Source of the DNA: Treponema sp. | Lineage (GTDB): Bacteria > Spirochaetota > Spirochaetia > Treponematales > Treponemataceae | Direction: 5' to 3' | DNA: 64,000 nucleotides | Assembly (NCBI GenBank): GCA_017470605.1 | Contig: JAFUYH010000038.1 | Span: forward strand, 1 to 64,000 | Shown: in pieces, positions 1-8,625 of the stretch | Layout of the letters: each line of letters opens with the position of its first letter | Position numbering within the stretch: the first letter of the stretch is position 1 | Translations under genes and position numbers: made by a program | Notes under the pieces: generated by a model | Database searches by the model: none | What the model was told of the DNA's origin: nothing | The model's input: the letters and a program-made list of their open reading frames with translations, nothing else

Positions 1-47
1 AAAAGCGAATCCTTGTATTCCCTGTTTACGTTCAGTGTTTCTGTCAT
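1..47 (-). CDS. Rpn family nuclease/transposase, 5' end only
   Basis: This is the first 15 codons of a gene that runs off the left window edge. The peptide MTETLNVNREYKDSL carries the NREYKDS start typical of Rpn (PD-(D/E)XK, recombination-promoting nuclease) proteins. A GAGGAGG at 61-67 and an AAAGGA at 52-57 lie upstream on the minus strand. It is divergent from a second Rpn gene at 334, with a hairpin cluster between them. Only the N-terminus is visible, so catalytic residues cannot be checked. Confidence 0.65.
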   Translation of the reverse strand, partial: MTETLNVNREYKDSL

Positions 48-75
48 GATTCCTTTAATACCTCCTCGTTAGAGG

Positions 76-159
76 CGCTGCAAGGATGCAGCGAATGGCA
101 GTTTTGCAAACGGCAAAATCTGCCATGATAAAAATTACATGGAAGTAATTTTTTATCAT
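76..159. repeat. Tripartite hairpin cluster, copy 1
   Basis: Three hairpins follow each other: 76-93 (arms CGCTGCA/TGCAGCG, loop AGGA), 96-125 (TGGCAG/CTGCCA with inner TTTTGC/GCAAAA) and 125-159 (arms around AAAATTAC-N6-GTAATTTT). The same order and design recur at 62232-62323, which suggests a dispersed repeat. It lies between divergent Rpn genes. The rest of the gap up to 333 is AT-rich and shows nothing else I can name. Confidence 0.7.
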
Positions 160-333
160 ACCTCCAGTTTGATTAATAAACTTGCAGCAAATTGCTCTGA
201 TTCATCCTCATCCATATATTTAATAGTCTGCGATATGTCATTTTCTACAATTTTTCTGAAAAAAATCTGAAAAAAAATTGGGAAAAAACGTATAAAATGA
301 AATCTGGCGGCAAGTATATATATAGAGGTGTAT

Positions 334-1188
334 ATGATATTTGCTGATGACCATGAATTAACCCCGGAAGAAAAGTGGAACCGGGCCACCATTGCAAACA
401 ACTTTATCTTTTACAAGGTGATGAGGAACAATCCTGACGTATGCAGGGAGCTTCTGGAAATCCTGCTGGAAATGGAAATTGAGCGGATTGAAATGTATTC
501 TGAGGAAGAAATCGAGATTGACTGGGAAAGTAAAGGGATTCGCCTGGATGTTTACGCTAAAAATGAATCCCAGGCATTCAACATCGAGATGCAGGCCGCC
601 GATACAAAAGAACTTCCTGAACGGGCTCGTTACTATCAGGGTATTATTGATGTAGACACATTAAAGTCTGGTCAGAAATACAAGGAGCTAAAAGACTCAT
701 ATATCATCTTTATTTGCCTGTCTGATATTTTTAATGAAGGATTACCACTCTACACATTTGAGCATCTTTGTCGTCAGAATACTACAATTAGTATGAAAGA
801 CCGAGCTTATAAATACTTTTTTATCGCCTCAAATTGTGATAAAATACTGGACGAAAGGCAGAGGGCCTTTCTGAATCTTGTAATTGGAAAGAAGAGCAGC
901 GATGCTTTTACTAGGAAAATTGCAGGGCTAACAGAAGAAGCAAAAAAGAATATACAGTGGAAGAGGCAGTATATGGAATGGGAAAGACAACGTGTTTATG
1001 ATTATGAAGATGGTAAAGCTGCCGGAATGGAACTTGGGATGGAAGCTGGTAAAGAAGCTAAAGCCCGGGAAGCTGCCATTGGATTATTTGAAAACGGTGT
1101 TTCTGTAGAAATTATTACAAAGTCCTTAAAGCTGACTGAAGAAAAGGTTAGAGAGATTATAGAGCAGAATGTTACTGTAAAGGCATAA
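334..1188 (+). CDS. Rpn family recombination-promoting nuclease/putative transposase
   Basis: A 284-residue protein of the Rpn/PD-(D/E)XK nuclease family. The core motif GIRLDVYAKNESQAFNIEMQ has the family's Asp followed by E-x-Q. These enzymes cut DNA and promote RecA-independent recombination; many copies per genome are usual. I chose ATG 334 over the upstream GTG at 328 because AGAGG ends 5 nt before 334. The C-terminus has a charged stretch (GKAAGMELGMEAGKEAKAR) and then a helix-turn-helix-like tail, LFENGVSVEIITKSLKLTEEKVREII, which is shared with the otherwise different Rpn protein at 8626. Family assignment is firm, the biological role unknown. Confidence 0.85.
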   Translation: MIFADDHELTPEEKWNRATIANNFIFYKVMRNNPDVCRELLEILLEMEIERIEMYSEEEIEIDWESKGIRLDVYAKNESQAFNIEMQAADTKELPERARYYQGIIDVDTLKSGQKYKELKDSYIIFICLSDIFNEGLPLYTFEHLCRQNTTISMKDRAYKYFFIASNCDKILDERQRAFLNLVIGKKSSDAFTRKIAGLTEEAKKNIQWKRQYMEWERQRVYDYEDGKAAGMELGMEAGKEAKAREAAIGLFENGVSVEIITKSLKLTEEKVREIIEQNVTVKA

Positions 1189-1243
1189 AGTGAAAAGTGC
1201 AGGAACTGCAAAAGGAAATTAGAGAACAGGCTTAGGGCTTTAT

Positions 1244-1281
1244 AAAAAAAAGCCGCCCGAAGCCTTCGTTCAACGGGCGGC
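1244..1281 (-). terminator. Intrinsic terminator of the InlB-repeat lipoprotein gene
   Basis: On the minus strand an 8-bp GCCGCCCG/CGGGCGGC stem is followed by eight Ts. It lies between convergent genes, just past the stop at 1351. Confidence 0.85.
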
Positions 1282-1350
1282 CCCGGCCCCGCAAAGCAGA
1301 ACCGGACTATCTAACAGGCACGTTGGCGACATGCCTGAGGGTAGTTGAGG

Positions 1351-2925
1351 TTATTTTGCTTGATAGGTTACTGTAATTTTTGTGAACGTAACCTTGCCAC
1401 TATAGACATTAATAGTAAATCTATCGGTATTTGGAAGGTCCGAAAGTAATGTCGCTAAATCAAACTCTTTCGTAAGACTTGTTCCAATTTTTGAACTATA
1501 ATCAGCAGCTGCACAACCTGTATTAAATTGATAATTTGAAAAGTCATCAGTTGAATCAACCCAGTTTTTCCAACCTGTTAAACTGGCAACTCCATCCCAA
1601 TCATATTCTGGCACATAATCATTTAAGGTATAAGTGAAAGATATTTTTACATCACCAGAAGCCTTATCAATATAAGAACTGAGTGTTTCAACAGTAAACG
1701 TATCCGAGTATGGTGTAAATTCGCCTTCAAAGATAGTTTCTACAACTTCTGCACCAGCCACGTATGGTGTATGAATAACTTTCAAATCTTCAACCACTAT
1801 AGTCAGTTTTTTCCCCGTTAAGTCATCTCCTCCTTGTGGTACAAATTTAATTCCAACTAAATTATTAGCCTCTGAAAAATCAACATGTGATGAATCCAAA
1901 GTAAAACTAAACTTATAAGATGAACCAAGAGACTTTGCATTCTCAGAATGCCATCCCCAACTATCAAATGCAGTTCCACAGCCAATGCTTGTATACTCTA
2001 AATTAGAACTTGATATTTTAAATTCAACGGAAATCACATCATTTTCAGAAAGAGACAAATCAGCAACATTTACATTAAACATTACCTCATCTGCTGTTGA
2101 ACCATAAGGACTATTATCTACCATGTTGTAACTAATACATCCCGTATAAGCTGTATCAGGACTCCAAGTACTTGTCAATTTTGCCACAAGTTTTGCATAA
2201 ACTTTAGTATCAGCCTTTATTGCTGAAGTAAAGGCAAACTCAGTTTCAAAAGCGTCATCTGAATACCATCCAAAGAATACATATCCATCCTTAGTTGGGT
2301 CTGTTGGTTTTGTTACAGTCTTACCATCTTCTACACTTACAGTAGAAAGTACAGTTGTTCCATCGTAGAAGGTAACTGTGTGTGTAACAACATTGGCAAC
2401 CCAGTTAGCATAAAGTGTAACATTGCCAGTTGAACCTTTTGCAATTTCAGTAACTTTTGTTGTGAAAGCAGATTCCTTATACCAGCCTGCAAATGTGTAA
2501 CCAGACTTTGCAGGAGCAGCCAGTGTGATTGCTTCAGTTTCAACAGTATATTCAGCAGGATTTGCTTCTGCATTTGTTCCGCCATCTAGATTATAGGTGA
2601 TTGTATAGACTGTTGCAGTCCATTTTGCATAAAGGGTTGTATCTGCGGTAATTGCGGCTTCTGCATCAAATTCGGCTGTAAATGCTGCATCTGTATACCA
2701 GCCTGCAAAGTCGTATCCGGTTTTCTCCGGGTCATCCGGCAGGGTAAGTGTCTTGCCTTCTTCAACAGTTTTTGATTCTATTGCAGAAGCACCGTTTGTT
2801 TCAAATGCGACTGTGTAAGTTTTTGTTTCCTCTGTCGCATTTACAGGGTCCTTACAGCTGATGGCTGTAACCAGCATGGCAAGAGCAGTTAATACGGCTG
2901 CAAGCCTGCCTAATCGTTTTTTCAT
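1351..2925 (-). CDS. Surface lipoprotein with three InlB B-type repeats
   Basis: A 524-residue lipoprotein. The signal peptide MKKRLGRLAAVLTALAMLVTAISC ends in a spirochaete-style lipobox. Residues about 35-105, 107-175 and 185-250 are three Listeria-Bacteroides (Flg_new/InlB B) repeats, each with the GY.F.GWY.D..F pattern and the ...LYAKW or VYAK ending. The remaining 270 residues are beta-rich, Gly- and Ser-containing and not recognised; a carbohydrate-binding sandwich is possible. These repeats usually sit on secreted or surface proteins and mediate contacts. It stands alone, with its own terminator downstream. Confidence 0.75.
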   Translation of the reverse strand: MKKRLGRLAAVLTALAMLVTAISCKDPVNATEETKTYTVAFETNGASAIESKTVEEGKTLTLPDDPEKTGYDFAGWYTDAAFTAEFDAEAAITADTTLYAKWTATVYTITYNLDGGTNAEANPAEYTVETEAITLAAPAKSGYTFAGWYKESAFTTKVTEIAKGSTGNVTLYANWVANVVTHTVTFYDGTTVLSTVSVEDGKTVTKPTDPTKDGYVFFGWYSDDAFETEFAFTSAIKADTKVYAKLVAKLTSTWSPDTAYTGCISYNMVDNSPYGSTADEVMFNVNVADLSLSENDVISVEFKISSSNLEYTSIGCGTAFDSWGWHSENAKSLGSSYKFSFTLDSSHVDFSEANNLVGIKFVPQGGDDLTGKKLTIVVEDLKVIHTPYVAGAEVVETIFEGEFTPYSDTFTVETLSSYIDKASGDVKISFTYTLNDYVPEYDWDGVASLTGWKNWVDSTDDFSNYQFNTGCAAADYSSKIGTSLTKEFDLATLLSDLPNTDRFTINVYSGKVTFTKITVTYQAK

Positions 2926-3171
2926 AGTTTTTTCCTCCTGAGAATCTACTTCTCTAAACTTGTGTCAGATAAACGAGGATTTTTTTTATTCAGTTCAAAG
3001 ACACTAAAAAAACAGATAAAAAACTATGGAAAATTATCAATATTGCCAAAAAATCAAATAAGTTAATCGTTTAATTAAGTAAAATTTAAGTAAATTAATT
3101 TGACGGAAGCAAAATCAGGACTTATAATTTACTTAGAATTTGTGTTAAATAATCCCTCATTAAAATAAAAT

Positions 3172-3250
3172 GGGGATGACTAATAAGTAAGTAATGCGGT
3201 GGTTTCGACAAGCTCAATGACCGCAGTCCCAAATCTTATTAGACATCCCC
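3172..3250 (-). repeat. Nested inverted repeat after lon (possible terminator)
   Basis: Outer arms of 16 nt (3172-3187 and 3235-3250, one mismatch, GGGGATG...CATCCCC) enclose a second stem GCGGT/ACCGC at 196-200/220-224 of the 3 kb line (3196-3224). The inner part contains GGTTTCGACAAGCTCA, a motif I know as a common dispersed intergenic repeat. On the minus strand ATTTTATTTT follows, so it can end the lon transcript. The rest of 2926-3277 is AT-rich. Confidence 0.65.
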
Positions 3251-3277
3251 TATAAAAATCTCTTAAGAAATCTTTTA

Positions 3278-5689
3278 TTATTTTATTCCCAGTGCAATTT
3301 CAAGAACTTCCCGCACGTCAGTAACAGGAATAAATTTAATTCCCTGCTTTACGTGCTCTGGAATCTCTTCCAGATCGCGTTCATTTGCCTTTGGAATAAT
3401 AATCGTCTTAATCTTGTTGCGTTTGGCGGCAACTGTCTTTTCACGCAGACCGCCGATTGGCAGAACCTGACCTGTCAGTGAAAGTTCCCCTGTCATGGCA
3501 AGATGCGGCTTAATCTTTTTATTACACAAAAGCGAAACAAAAGTAGTTGCCATCGTAATTCCGGCACTTGGACCGTCTTTTGGCGTAGCCCCCTCAGGAA
3601 TATGCAGATGCACAATGTTTTCATCAAACCACTTTGCCTTTTTACTACCCCGCTCCAAGACAAATTTTCGCGCCCAATTAAAGGCAATCTGGCTTGATTC
3701 CTTCATAACATCGCCCATCTGACCTGTAAGAACAAGTCCCCCCTTACCAGGGAAGGATGTAGACTCAATAAGCAGAGTATCACCACCCATACTGGTCCAT
3801 GCAAGCCCGATTGCAGTTCCCGGAACCGCCGCAACCTTAATCTGACTTTCATCAAAATCTGGTTTGCCAAGGTATTTGAACAAATCAGGAGCATCTATTG
3901 TATAAGTCTTTTTCAGAATTTCAGAAGCCTGCGGTTCAGATGCAGAAGACTTTTCATCTTCAAAAATCATTTCAGTAACAATCTTTCGGTGAATCTTATC
4001 CAGGCACTTTTCATAGTGGCGCACGCCGGATTCCCTGGCATATTCTTCTGCAATCTGCAAAAGAGCAGCCTTTGTATACTTTACCTGATTTTTTCCAAGG
4101 CCGTTTTTTTCAAGATTCTTTGGAATCAGATATTTTTTTGCAATTTCAAGTTTTTCCTGATCGATATAGCCGGAAAGCTGAATTATTTCCGCCCTGTCCA
4201 GTAAAGGAGAAGGAATCGTATCCAGAGAATTTGCCGTAAGAATAAAAAATACATTTGAAACATCAAACGGCAAATCCAGATAATTATCGCGGAATGCCAC
4301 ATTCTGTTCAGGGTCAAGCACTTCCAGCAAGGCAGAAGCAGGGTCTCCGTTATGACTGGAACCCATTTTGTCTACTTCGTCAATCATAAAGACAGGAGAA
4401 AGACTCTTTGTGATTTTAAGCCCCTGAATCACTTTTCCGGGCATTGCCCCAATGTAAGTTCTGCGGTGGCCTTTTATTTCGGCTTCATCCCGCATACCGC
4501 CTACAGAAAAGCGGTAGAAAGGCTTGTTCATGGCATTTGCAATGGAACGTCCCACAGAAGTTTTTCCCACTCCCGGAGGCCCAACAAGAAGCAAGATGGA
4601 ACCTTTTGAATCATTTTTCATTTTGCGCACAGCAAGATATTCAACAATACGCTTTTTAACGTCTTCAAGCCCAAAGTGGTCGCCTTCCAGAATCTTTTTG
4701 GCCCTTGTTAAATCATAATCATTCCGAACCTCTGCCTTCCAGGGCAGCTGGGTAACAAGTTCAAGAAAATTGCGGGTTCCGATATATTCAGAAGAATTAG
4801 GATCCATAAGGGCAAATTTTTCAAGTTCGCTTTCTACAGTTTCCTTGATTTCACCTTCAAAGGCCAGTTCTGCAATCTTCTTCTTGAATTTCTGATATTC
4901 AGTGTCGTTTCCTTCTGCAGTTTCGCCCAATTCTTCCTGAATGGACTTCATTTCTTCACGCAGAAAGTATTCACGCTGATTTTTTTCGATTTTATCATTA
5001 AGTTCACGCTGAACCTTTTTCTGAACTTTAAGAAGTTCCTGCTCTTTTTTTATAAAGACAAGAACCTGTTCCATACGCTGACGTACATTTACGGTTTCAA
5101 GAATCTTCTGCTGTTCTTCTTTATCTACATTCAGAATTGAAGCAATAAAGTCTGCAACCTTTCCAGGATTATCAATATTCACCATATTAAGGCGCATTTC
5201 TTCTGAAAAGAGAGGATTATTTTCACTCACCTCTTTCATTTCGCTGATAAGAGCGCGGGTAAGTGCCTTAACTTCAAAAGTATCAGCTTCTTCATCTTCC
5301 AGATATTCAACTGCAACCGTCATCGGAGATGTATCATGCAGTGTTTTTCTGATTTTAAAGCGTTTTACAGTAGATATAAAAATATTGATTCCGCCGTCCG
5401 GCAGATTTACCTTTTTAATTATTCTTGCAGCAGTTCCAATTCTATACAAATCAGATACAGAAGGATTATCTTCATCATTTTTAAGCATTACGATTCCAAT
5501 AAATCCGTCTTTTTCATAAACATCATCCAGAACCTTTACGTCATCTGCTGAATTAATCATCATTGGCGTAAAGATTCCAGGAAAAATAGGTCTTCCCTGC
5601 AGGGGAATAAGTGTAAGTTTATTTGGTAAAAGCTGATCAGAAGGAATGATTGAACCTTCCAAAACATTGTCATCTTTATTGTCAGTCAT
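3278..5689 (-). CDS. lon: ATP-dependent Lon protease
   Basis: Full-length (803 aa) LonA serine protease, a cytoplasmic hexamer that degrades misfolded and regulatory proteins. Order: N-terminal substrate domain (about 25-215), coiled coil, AAA+ module with Walker A GPPGVGKT at 370-377 and Walker B FMIDEVD near 434-440, then the protease domain with catalytic Ser708 in DGPSAG and Lys751 in GLREK, 43 residues apart as in E. coli Lon. There is no Shine-Dalgarno before ATG 5689. A TTGACG-18-TATATT promoter ends 7 nt before the start codon, so the mRNA should be leaderless. Confidence 0.96.
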   Translation of the reverse strand: MTDNKDDNVLEGSIIPSDQLLPNKLTLIPLQGRPIFPGIFTPMMINSADDVKVLDDVYEKDGFIGIVMLKNDEDNPSVSDLYRIGTAARIIKKVNLPDGGINIFISTVKRFKIRKTLHDTSPMTVAVEYLEDEEADTFEVKALTRALISEMKEVSENNPLFSEEMRLNMVNIDNPGKVADFIASILNVDKEEQQKILETVNVRQRMEQVLVFIKKEQELLKVQKKVQRELNDKIEKNQREYFLREEMKSIQEELGETAEGNDTEYQKFKKKIAELAFEGEIKETVESELEKFALMDPNSSEYIGTRNFLELVTQLPWKAEVRNDYDLTRAKKILEGDHFGLEDVKKRIVEYLAVRKMKNDSKGSILLLVGPPGVGKTSVGRSIANAMNKPFYRFSVGGMRDEAEIKGHRRTYIGAMPGKVIQGLKITKSLSPVFMIDEVDKMGSSHNGDPASALLEVLDPEQNVAFRDNYLDLPFDVSNVFFILTANSLDTIPSPLLDRAEIIQLSGYIDQEKLEIAKKYLIPKNLEKNGLGKNQVKYTKAALLQIAEEYARESGVRHYEKCLDKIHRKIVTEMIFEDEKSSASEPQASEILKKTYTIDAPDLFKYLGKPDFDESQIKVAAVPGTAIGLAWTSMGGDTLLIESTSFPGKGGLVLTGQMGDVMKESSQIAFNWARKFVLERGSKKAKWFDENIVHLHIPEGATPKDGPSAGITMATTFVSLLCNKKIKPHLAMTGELSLTGQVLPIGGLREKTVAAKRNKIKTIIIPKANERDLEEIPEHVKQGIKFIPVTDVREVLEIALGIK

Positions 5690-5696
5690 ACATAAG

Positions 5697-5726
5697 AATA
5701 TAATAACAGAATTATGTAAACGTCAA
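5697..5726 (-). promoter_or_regulatory. lon promoter, predicted leaderless start
   Basis: TTGACG (5726-5721), an 18-nt spacer, then TATATT (5702-5697), 7 nt before the lon ATG. Transcription should begin at or within 1-2 nt of the start codon. Confidence 0.65.
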
Positions 5727-5764
5727 ATAAAAAGAATCCCAAATAAAAAGCCGGCTTTCCTCAC

Positions 5765-6874
5765 CTATCTGCTTATCAGCTTGATTACAGGCAATGCAGA
5801 TTCCATAGACTCCTTAAAGAGCCCCAGAATATGGCGGACTTCTTTTTTTGTAGGCCTATCAAGAGAAGCATAGGCAGCAAGCATTTTTGCTGAACAAGGT
5901 AGCACATTATTCTGCATTTCGTCAATCGTCTTTGCACCGGAAGCATTTATTACATTAAAAAGTGCGTTTACAAAGGTCTTTCTGTCTTCTTTAGAAAGAC
6001 CGTCTACCCATTTATTAAAGCCCTTTGCAAAGAAGATGCTGCCTGAATTAAAGCGTTTTTTCTGAACAAAAGCTGAGCCCAAAATCTGCCATGACATTGC
6101 ATCATGCTGCATAACCGCATTTTCTGAACTTTCTACAATCTGATATTTTTTAGGATGATTAAAAAGCATGCCAACTACAGAAAATTCCGGGTAAACCGAA
6201 GAAATCTTTTTTTCCATAGCTTTATATTCAGCTGAGGCAAAAAATTCTTTAGAAAAACCAGGGCCGTCAAAATTGTAAACAAGGTCGATTCTCTTCTGCA
6301 ATTCTTCACCGCAGCGAACCGCAGTATTTACTGCAAGATTTCCGCCCTTAGAATGGCCAACAATAACAAAATTTCCCTTTAGTGCTGCGGCGGCTTCCTT
6401 AAAATAAGCAAGAGCATCTACCTGGGCTGGAATTTCATCCAGATAGGCAAGATTAAAGTCTTCTTCCCAGCCCATAAGAGTGTCGTCCGTACCGCGGAAG
6501 GCAAGAATCTTTACATCGCCAAAAGAATAAAGGATTGCCGCAAACTGCTCACGTTTTTTTTCGTCAAAAACAACCTTCATGCCACAAAGCTTTACTTTTT
6601 TATAACGTTCAGACTCAGCACAGCGGAAAAGCAGTTCCGTAGTCTGCTTGTTGATAAGGAATCCCACGTTTGTGCGCTTTTCAAAATCAGGGGCAGCCTT
6701 AAAGTTTTTTGCAAGCTGTTCAAAAGTTATGCTTTCGGAAAAAGATTCTGGAACAAGGCCGTCAAAAAGTGAATAGGTAATATGCGCAAACATAAGCGCA
6801 TCAATCTGATTAAGGGGAACCTGCTCAAAAGGAATATCTCCCCTCCATTCAATATAATCAAAAAGATTAGACAT
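5765..6874 (-). CDS. DUF2974 (Mbeg1-like) alpha/beta hydrolase
   Basis: A 369-residue soluble protein of the Mbeg1-like/DUF2974 group. It has the lipase-like nucleophile elbow GHSKGG (residues 173-178, Ser175) and an upstream FRGTD oxyanion-type motif near 127-130, as in class 3 lipases. No signal peptide is visible, so it should act in the cytoplasm. The start at 6874 follows a strong GAGGTGAT. It lies upstream of lon in the same direction with a 75-bp gap, and is divergent from the uracil permease. The substrate is unknown; an acyl ester is the plain inference. Confidence 0.75.
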   Translation of the reverse strand: MSNLFDYIEWRGDIPFEQVPLNQIDALMFAHITYSLFDGLVPESFSESITFEQLAKNFKAAPDFEKRTNVGFLINKQTTELLFRCAESERYKKVKLCGMKVVFDEKKREQFAAILYSFGDVKILAFRGTDDTLMGWEEDFNLAYLDEIPAQVDALAYFKEAAAALKGNFVIVGHSKGGNLAVNTAVRCGEELQKRIDLVYNFDGPGFSKEFFASAEYKAMEKKISSVYPEFSVVGMLFNHPKKYQIVESSENAVMQHDAMSWQILGSAFVQKKRFNSGSIFFAKGFNKWVDGLSKEDRKTFVNALFNVINASGAKTIDEMQNNVLPCSAKMLAAYASLDRPTKKEVRHILGLFKESMESALPVIKLISR

Positions 6875-6917
6875 AAATCACCTCTCTATTTTCTTTTCTA
6901 TTAATATAATCAACACA

Positions 6918-6946
6918 TTGATTTTTAACAATGAATTTTATATCAT
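6918..6946 (+). promoter_or_regulatory. Promoter for the uracil permease gene
   Basis: TTGATT (6918-6923), 17-nt spacer, TATCAT (6941-6946). The predicted 5' leader of about 75 nt contains a GC-rich hairpin (6993-7009) just before the CAGGAG ribosome site. Confidence 0.45.
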
Positions 6947-6980
6947 TTATTTAATGGATAAACTAAAAAAAAGGCTTTTC

Positions 6981-7010
6981 CATTAATCAACGGCCGCCTG
7001 CCGGGCGGTC
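6981..7010 (-). repeat. GC-rich palindrome repeat, copy 1
   Basis: On the minus strand a GC palindrome (6993-7009) is followed by GCCGTTGATTAATGGAAAAG. The minus-strand copy at 9602-9634 reads GCCGTTGATAGATTGGAAAG, and a third relative follows the stop of the permease at 8378. Here it forms a hairpin in the uraA leader. Confidence 0.5.
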
Positions 7011-7030
7011 TACCTCAGGAGTATAAAAAA

Positions 7031-8377
7031 ATGGACTTGATTTACAACATCAAAGACAAGCCAAAGTTCAGCAAAGTGATTCTTTTTGCTTTACAGCAGC
7101 TTCTGGCAATTATGGCTGCAACAATCGCAGTTCCAGCAATTATCGGACACGGACTTTCCGCATCTGCCGCTCTTTTTGGAGCCGGAATCGGAACTTTTGT
7201 TTACCTGCTCTTTACAAAGAGCTCCAGCCCGGTATTTTTGGGAAGCTCATTTGCTTTTATCGGTTCAATGTTCAGTGCATTTGCAGGTGCCGCAACACTT
7301 GGGCTTTCTGAAGCAGCAGGCTACTGGGGACTTATCATCGGTGCCCTCATGGCAGGTCTTGTATATGTAATCATTGCAATCGTAGTAAAGTTCTGTGGAA
7401 CCAGCTGGATTAACAAACTTATGCCGCCGGTAATCATCGGGCCAACAGTTGCAATCATCGGTCTTTCACTTTCTGGAAATGCCGTAGGCGACCTTATGAA
7501 GTCCAGCGCAGAAGGCGGAAGCACTTATGTAGCCCTTATCTGCGGACTTTGTACTCTTGCAGTAACAATGCTCTTTTCTACATATGGTAAAAAAATCGGC
7601 CGTCTTATTCCTTTCATTCTTGGAATTCTTGCAGGTTATTGTCTTGCTTCTATTTTTGCAATCATCGGTTACGCAACAGACAATTCTGCACTTATAGTCA
7701 TCAACTATTCAGCCCTCACAAGCCTTGATTTCAGTAAACTTTCCGGCTGGTTCGCACTTCCAAAGTTCACATTCCTTCTTGGCGGTACAGAAGGACTTAA
7801 AGCAATCACAGGAAAATACATTCTTACTCTGTTCACAGCTTATGTTCCGGTTGCATTTGTAGTATTCGCAGAACACCTTGCAGACCACAAAAACCTTTCT
7901 ACAATCATCGGAAAAGACCTTCTTGAAGAACCTGGTCTTACACGCACACTTCTTGGAGACGGAATCGGTTCTGTTGCAGGTGCTTTCTTTGGCGGCTGCC
8001 CTAACACAACTTACGGTGAATCAATCGGCTGTGTAGCAATTACACGCAACGCTTCAACAATTTCCATCTGGGGCTGTGCATGTATCTGTATCATCTTCTC
8101 TCTGATTTCTCCACTCGTTGCCTTCCTTGAAACAATTCCATCCTGCGTAATGGGCGGCGTTTGTGTTGCTCTTTACGGCTTTATCGCTGTATCCGGTTTG
8201 AAGATGTTCCAGACTGTAGATTTGAACAAAAACAAAAACCTCTTTGTTGCATCGGTTATCCTTATCACTGGTGTTGGCGGAATGGTTGTAAGTTTTGGTG
8301 CCGTAGAAATCCGTACAGTTGCCTGTGCCCTTATCCTCGGTATCCTTACAAACGTTATGCTTGGTAAGGATGAGTAA
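7031..8377 (+). CDS. uraA: NCS2 family uracil permease
   Basis: A 448-residue inner-membrane nucleobase:cation symporter with about 14 membrane spans. The UraA signature residues are present: Glu in FAEHLADHKN and Glu in the GGCPNTTYGESIG motif, matching the two uracil-contacting glutamates of E. coli UraA. It brings uracil into the cell for salvage. No pyrimidine genes adjoin it. A GC-rich repeat lies in its leader and another begins right after its stop, followed by a strong terminator. A related xanthine or other pyrimidine substrate cannot be excluded. Confidence 0.85.
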   Translation: MDLIYNIKDKPKFSKVILFALQQLLAIMAATIAVPAIIGHGLSASAALFGAGIGTFVYLLFTKSSSPVFLGSSFAFIGSMFSAFAGAATLGLSEAAGYWGLIIGALMAGLVYVIIAIVVKFCGTSWINKLMPPVIIGPTVAIIGLSLSGNAVGDLMKSSAEGGSTYVALICGLCTLAVTMLFSTYGKKIGRLIPFILGILAGYCLASIFAIIGYATDNSALIVINYSALTSLDFSKLSGWFALPKFTFLLGGTEGLKAITGKYILTLFTAYVPVAFVVFAEHLADHKNLSTIIGKDLLEEPGLTRTLLGDGIGSVAGAFFGGCPNTTYGESIGCVAITRNASTISIWGCACICIIFSLISPLVAFLETIPSCVMGGVCVALYGFIAVSGLKMFQTVDLNKNKNLFVASVILITGVGGMVVSFGAVEIRTVACALILGILTNVMLGKDE

Positions 8378-8401
8378 GGCCGCTGGCGGCCGGTGATAGA
8401 T
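8378..8401 (+). repeat. GC-rich palindrome repeat, copy 2
   Basis: GGCCGC-TG-GCGGCC begins at the base after the uraA stop codon and is followed by GGTGATAGAT. It resembles the copies at 6981-7010 and 9602-9634. Downstream (about 8412-8440) an AT-rich hairpin AAAAAATAC/GTATTTTTT is also present. Confidence 0.5.
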
Positions 8402-8492
8402 AGCAAGCCGTAAAAAAAAAAATACGACAGTATTTTTTAGGCTTACCATTTTCTCCCGCCCCGTAACGCCCCGCAGTTTTACGTTTCACAAA

Positions 8493-8518
8493 GTCGCACT
8501 TCGGTGCGGCTTTTTTTT
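8493..8518 (+). terminator. Intrinsic terminator of uraA
   Basis: GTCGCAC-TTCG-GTGCGGC stem-loop with a stable tetraloop, then eight Ts. Confidence 0.9.
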
Positions 8519-8625
8519 ATGTTAAGTTATTAAACGGAAATAACAAAATATTTAAATCTTTTTCCGAAATTCATTGCATTAAATGAGCAACTCCAGACTA
8601 TTAATATAGTAAGGAGGAAATACTA

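Noticed and set aside
156..401. 81-codon minus-strand open frame across the Rpn promoter region
   Set aside because: It overlaps the start of the well-supported Rpn gene, has low-complexity Phe/Ile content, and lacks any recognisable motif.
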